Assembly (NCBI GenBank): GCA_003135995.1
Contig: PNBM01000280.1
Span: 8,654 to 15,049 of the forward strand
Length of the DNA: 6,396 nt
Direction: 5' to 3'
Source: Ignavibacteriota bacterium
GTDB lineage: Bacteria; Bacteroidota; Ignavibacteria; Tepidaquicellales; Tepidaquicellaceae
The stretch's first letter is position 1; the number at the start of each line of letters is the position of its first letter. The notes under the pieces were generated by a model, which saw nothing but the letters and a program-made list of their open reading frames with translations, was not told the DNA's origin and ran no database searches. Both the position numbers and the translations under genes were made by a program. Shown here in pieces: positions 5,232 to 6,396 of the stretch.

Positions 5232-6396
5232 ATGAAATCATTTTGCTTGTTTGTTCTGATTTTTTTATCACAAAATATTTTTTCGCAGGATTTAACAAAA
5301 TATATAAACCCTTTCATTGGAACAGGCGGCGAAGGTCATAATTATCCGGGGGCAACGGTGCCTTTTGGTATGATACAGCCCGGTCCCGATACGCATTTGC
5401 CGGACTTCAATAAAAGTGCTTTTCCGTGGTGCGCAGGATATCAATATAATGATAGTTTCGTTGTAGGATTCAGCCAGACTCATTTCAGCGGAACGGGTCA
5501 TTCCGATATGGGTGATTTTCTTATTATGCCGACTGTCGGTGAAGTGAAATTAAATTCCGGTGATGCAGATAGTTCAAACGGCTATCGCTCGCGAATTTCG
5601 AAAAACGAAGAATGGTCTGAACCCGGATATTACGGTGTTATGCTTAAAAGTTATAATATAAAAGCAGAAATTACTGCGACTGCGCGAACTGCATTTTATA
5701 AATTTTCTTACCCGCAAAGTGATAATGCACATTTGATAATGGATTTGACTTCGTCGATATATAATTACGAAGGTAAAATTATCTGGTCTGAAATTCGTGT
5801 ACTCGATGACTATACAATTACAGGATACAGGCAGACAAAGGGATGGGCAGCTGACAGAAAAATTTATTTTGCGATGAAATTTTCAAAACCAATCGAATCT
5901 TATACTCTCGTAGATGATGAAGATTTTTATTATAAGGGATTTGGTGTTAAAGGAAAAGTTCTTGAAAATTATCCGTTCCAGTATGGAAGAAAAGTAAAAG
6001 CACATTTAGATTTTAAAACTGGAGCAGGCGAAATTGTTTATCTAAAAATTGCAATCTCTCCGGTTGGTACGGATGGTGCTCTTAAAAATCTTGAAAATGA
6101 AATTCCTGAATGGAATTTTGATAAAGTGAAATCGGATGCAAAATCATTATGGCAGAAAGAACTTGAAAAAGTTAATATAGAGGCGCCTGAAAAAGAAAAA
6201 CAAATATTTTATACCTCATATTATCATTCACTTCTCGCTCCTGTAATATACTCTGATGTCGATGGACGTTATCGCGGAGTCGATGGAAATATTCATACCG
6301 CTGAGGGTTTTACAAATTATACAATCTTTTCTTTATGGGATACTTACCGCGCCGAACATCCAATGTTTACAATACTTCAACCGAATCGTGATGTGG
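5232..6396 (+). CDS. Secreted glycoside hydrolase family 92 (alpha-mannosidase type), N-terminal part
   Basis: The frame gives 388 residues and runs off the right edge; full family members are about 700-800 residues. Residues 1-18 form a signal peptide (MKSFCLFVLIFLSQNIFS), with no lipobox cysteine, so export to periplasm or outside is expected. The mature part starts with the family hallmark YINPFIGTGGEGHNYPGATV (24-43), then FGMIQPGPDT (45-54), FSQTHFSGTGHSDMGD (80-95), WSEPGYY (128-134) and ITGYRQTKGWA (196-206), the N-terminal beta-sandwich domain. The helical domain begins with FYTSYYHSLLAP (326-337), DGRYRG (344-349) and TIFSLWDTYRAEHP (364-377). GH92 enzymes are calcium-dependent exo-alpha-mannosidases acting on mannan or N-glycan chains (family knowledge). 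The later catalytic carboxylates lie beyond the window, so activity and linkage cannot be judged. There is no Shine-Dalgarno site. The neighbours give no sign of a glycan-utilisation locus. Confidence 0.9.
   Translation, partial: MKSFCLFVLIFLSQNIFSQDLTKYINPFIGTGGEGHNYPGATVPFGMIQPGPDTHLPDFNKSAFPWCAGYQYNDSFVVGFSQTHFSGTGHSDMGDFLIMPTVGEVKLNSGDADSSNGYRSRISKNEEWSEPGYYGVMLKSYNIKAEITATARTAFYKFSYPQSDNAHLIMDLTSSIYNYEGKIIWSEIRVLDDYTITGYRQTKGWAADRKIYFAMKFSKPIESYTLVDDEDFYYKGFGVKGKVLENYPFQYGRKVKAHLDFKTGAGEIVYLKIAISPVGTDGALKNLENEIPEWNFDKVKSDAKSLWQKELEKVNIEAPEKEKQIFYTSYYHSLLAPVIYSDVDGRYRGVDGNIHTAEGFTNYTIFSLWDTYRAEHPMFTILQPNRDV

Noticed and set aside
5292..5501. Minus-strand open frame inside the GH92 gene
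   Set aside because: Lies opposite the most conserved GH92 motifs, so it is a shadow.
1..6396. CRISPR array, tRNA, rRNA or a defence gene cluster
   Set aside because: No regularly spaced repeats, cloverleaf folds, rRNA-like blocks or linked defence genes are visible; the PLD-like gene stands alone and its family does not by itself imply defence.

Overview
The window is AT-rich bacterial DNA carrying, in order: the start of a leftward gene cut by the left edge (radical SAM type), four rightward genes (a tandem-flavodoxin NAD(P)H-dependent oxidoreductase, an NAD-dependent epimerase-like protein, a frameshifted phospholipase D-like protein and a secreted family 92 glycoside hydrolase), and long AT-rich spacers. 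The glycosidase is cut by the right edge. The GH92 enzyme, the mostly absent Shine-Dalgarno sites (genes starting at 1904, 3302 and 5232) and the protein families suggest a Bacteroidota or Ignavibacteria-type organism. This is an inference from style, not a marker-gene assignment.

Left part (1-1770). Two genes diverge from the spacer at 113-390. The leftward one opens with a sequence that looks like the lead-in to a radical SAM cysteine cluster, but the cluster itself lies outside the window. The rightward one is a 459-residue protein with two flavodoxin-like domains. It has the clearest control region here: a TTGACA / 17 bp / TATATT promoter whose spacer holds two overlapping perfect palindromes, as expected for a dimeric repressor of the TetR kind. 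No regulator gene is in view.

Middle (1771-3301). A 316-residue extended-SDR-like protein keeps the dinucleotide-binding glycine motif but lacks the usual YxxxK catalytic pair. It is followed by a 447-base gene-free spacer with a small GC-rich island that can fold, plus several short hairpins.

Right part (3302-6396). The PLD-like gene is split by a one-base shift in a run of seven A residues. Adding one A gives one 596-residue protein with two HKD-type motifs, so this is a recent lesion, a slippage site or a sequencing error. Just after its stop lies a perfect 13 bp hairpin preceded by AATTGACATCCTC, which resembles the right end of IS200/IS605-type elements. The GH92 gene then starts with a signal peptide.

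The genes do not form an obvious pathway. Each is separated by at least 130 bases and probably has its own promoter. I see no convincing new multi-gene system. The points most worth a second look are the A7 frameshift, the hairpin end, the operator-promoter and the atypical SDR.
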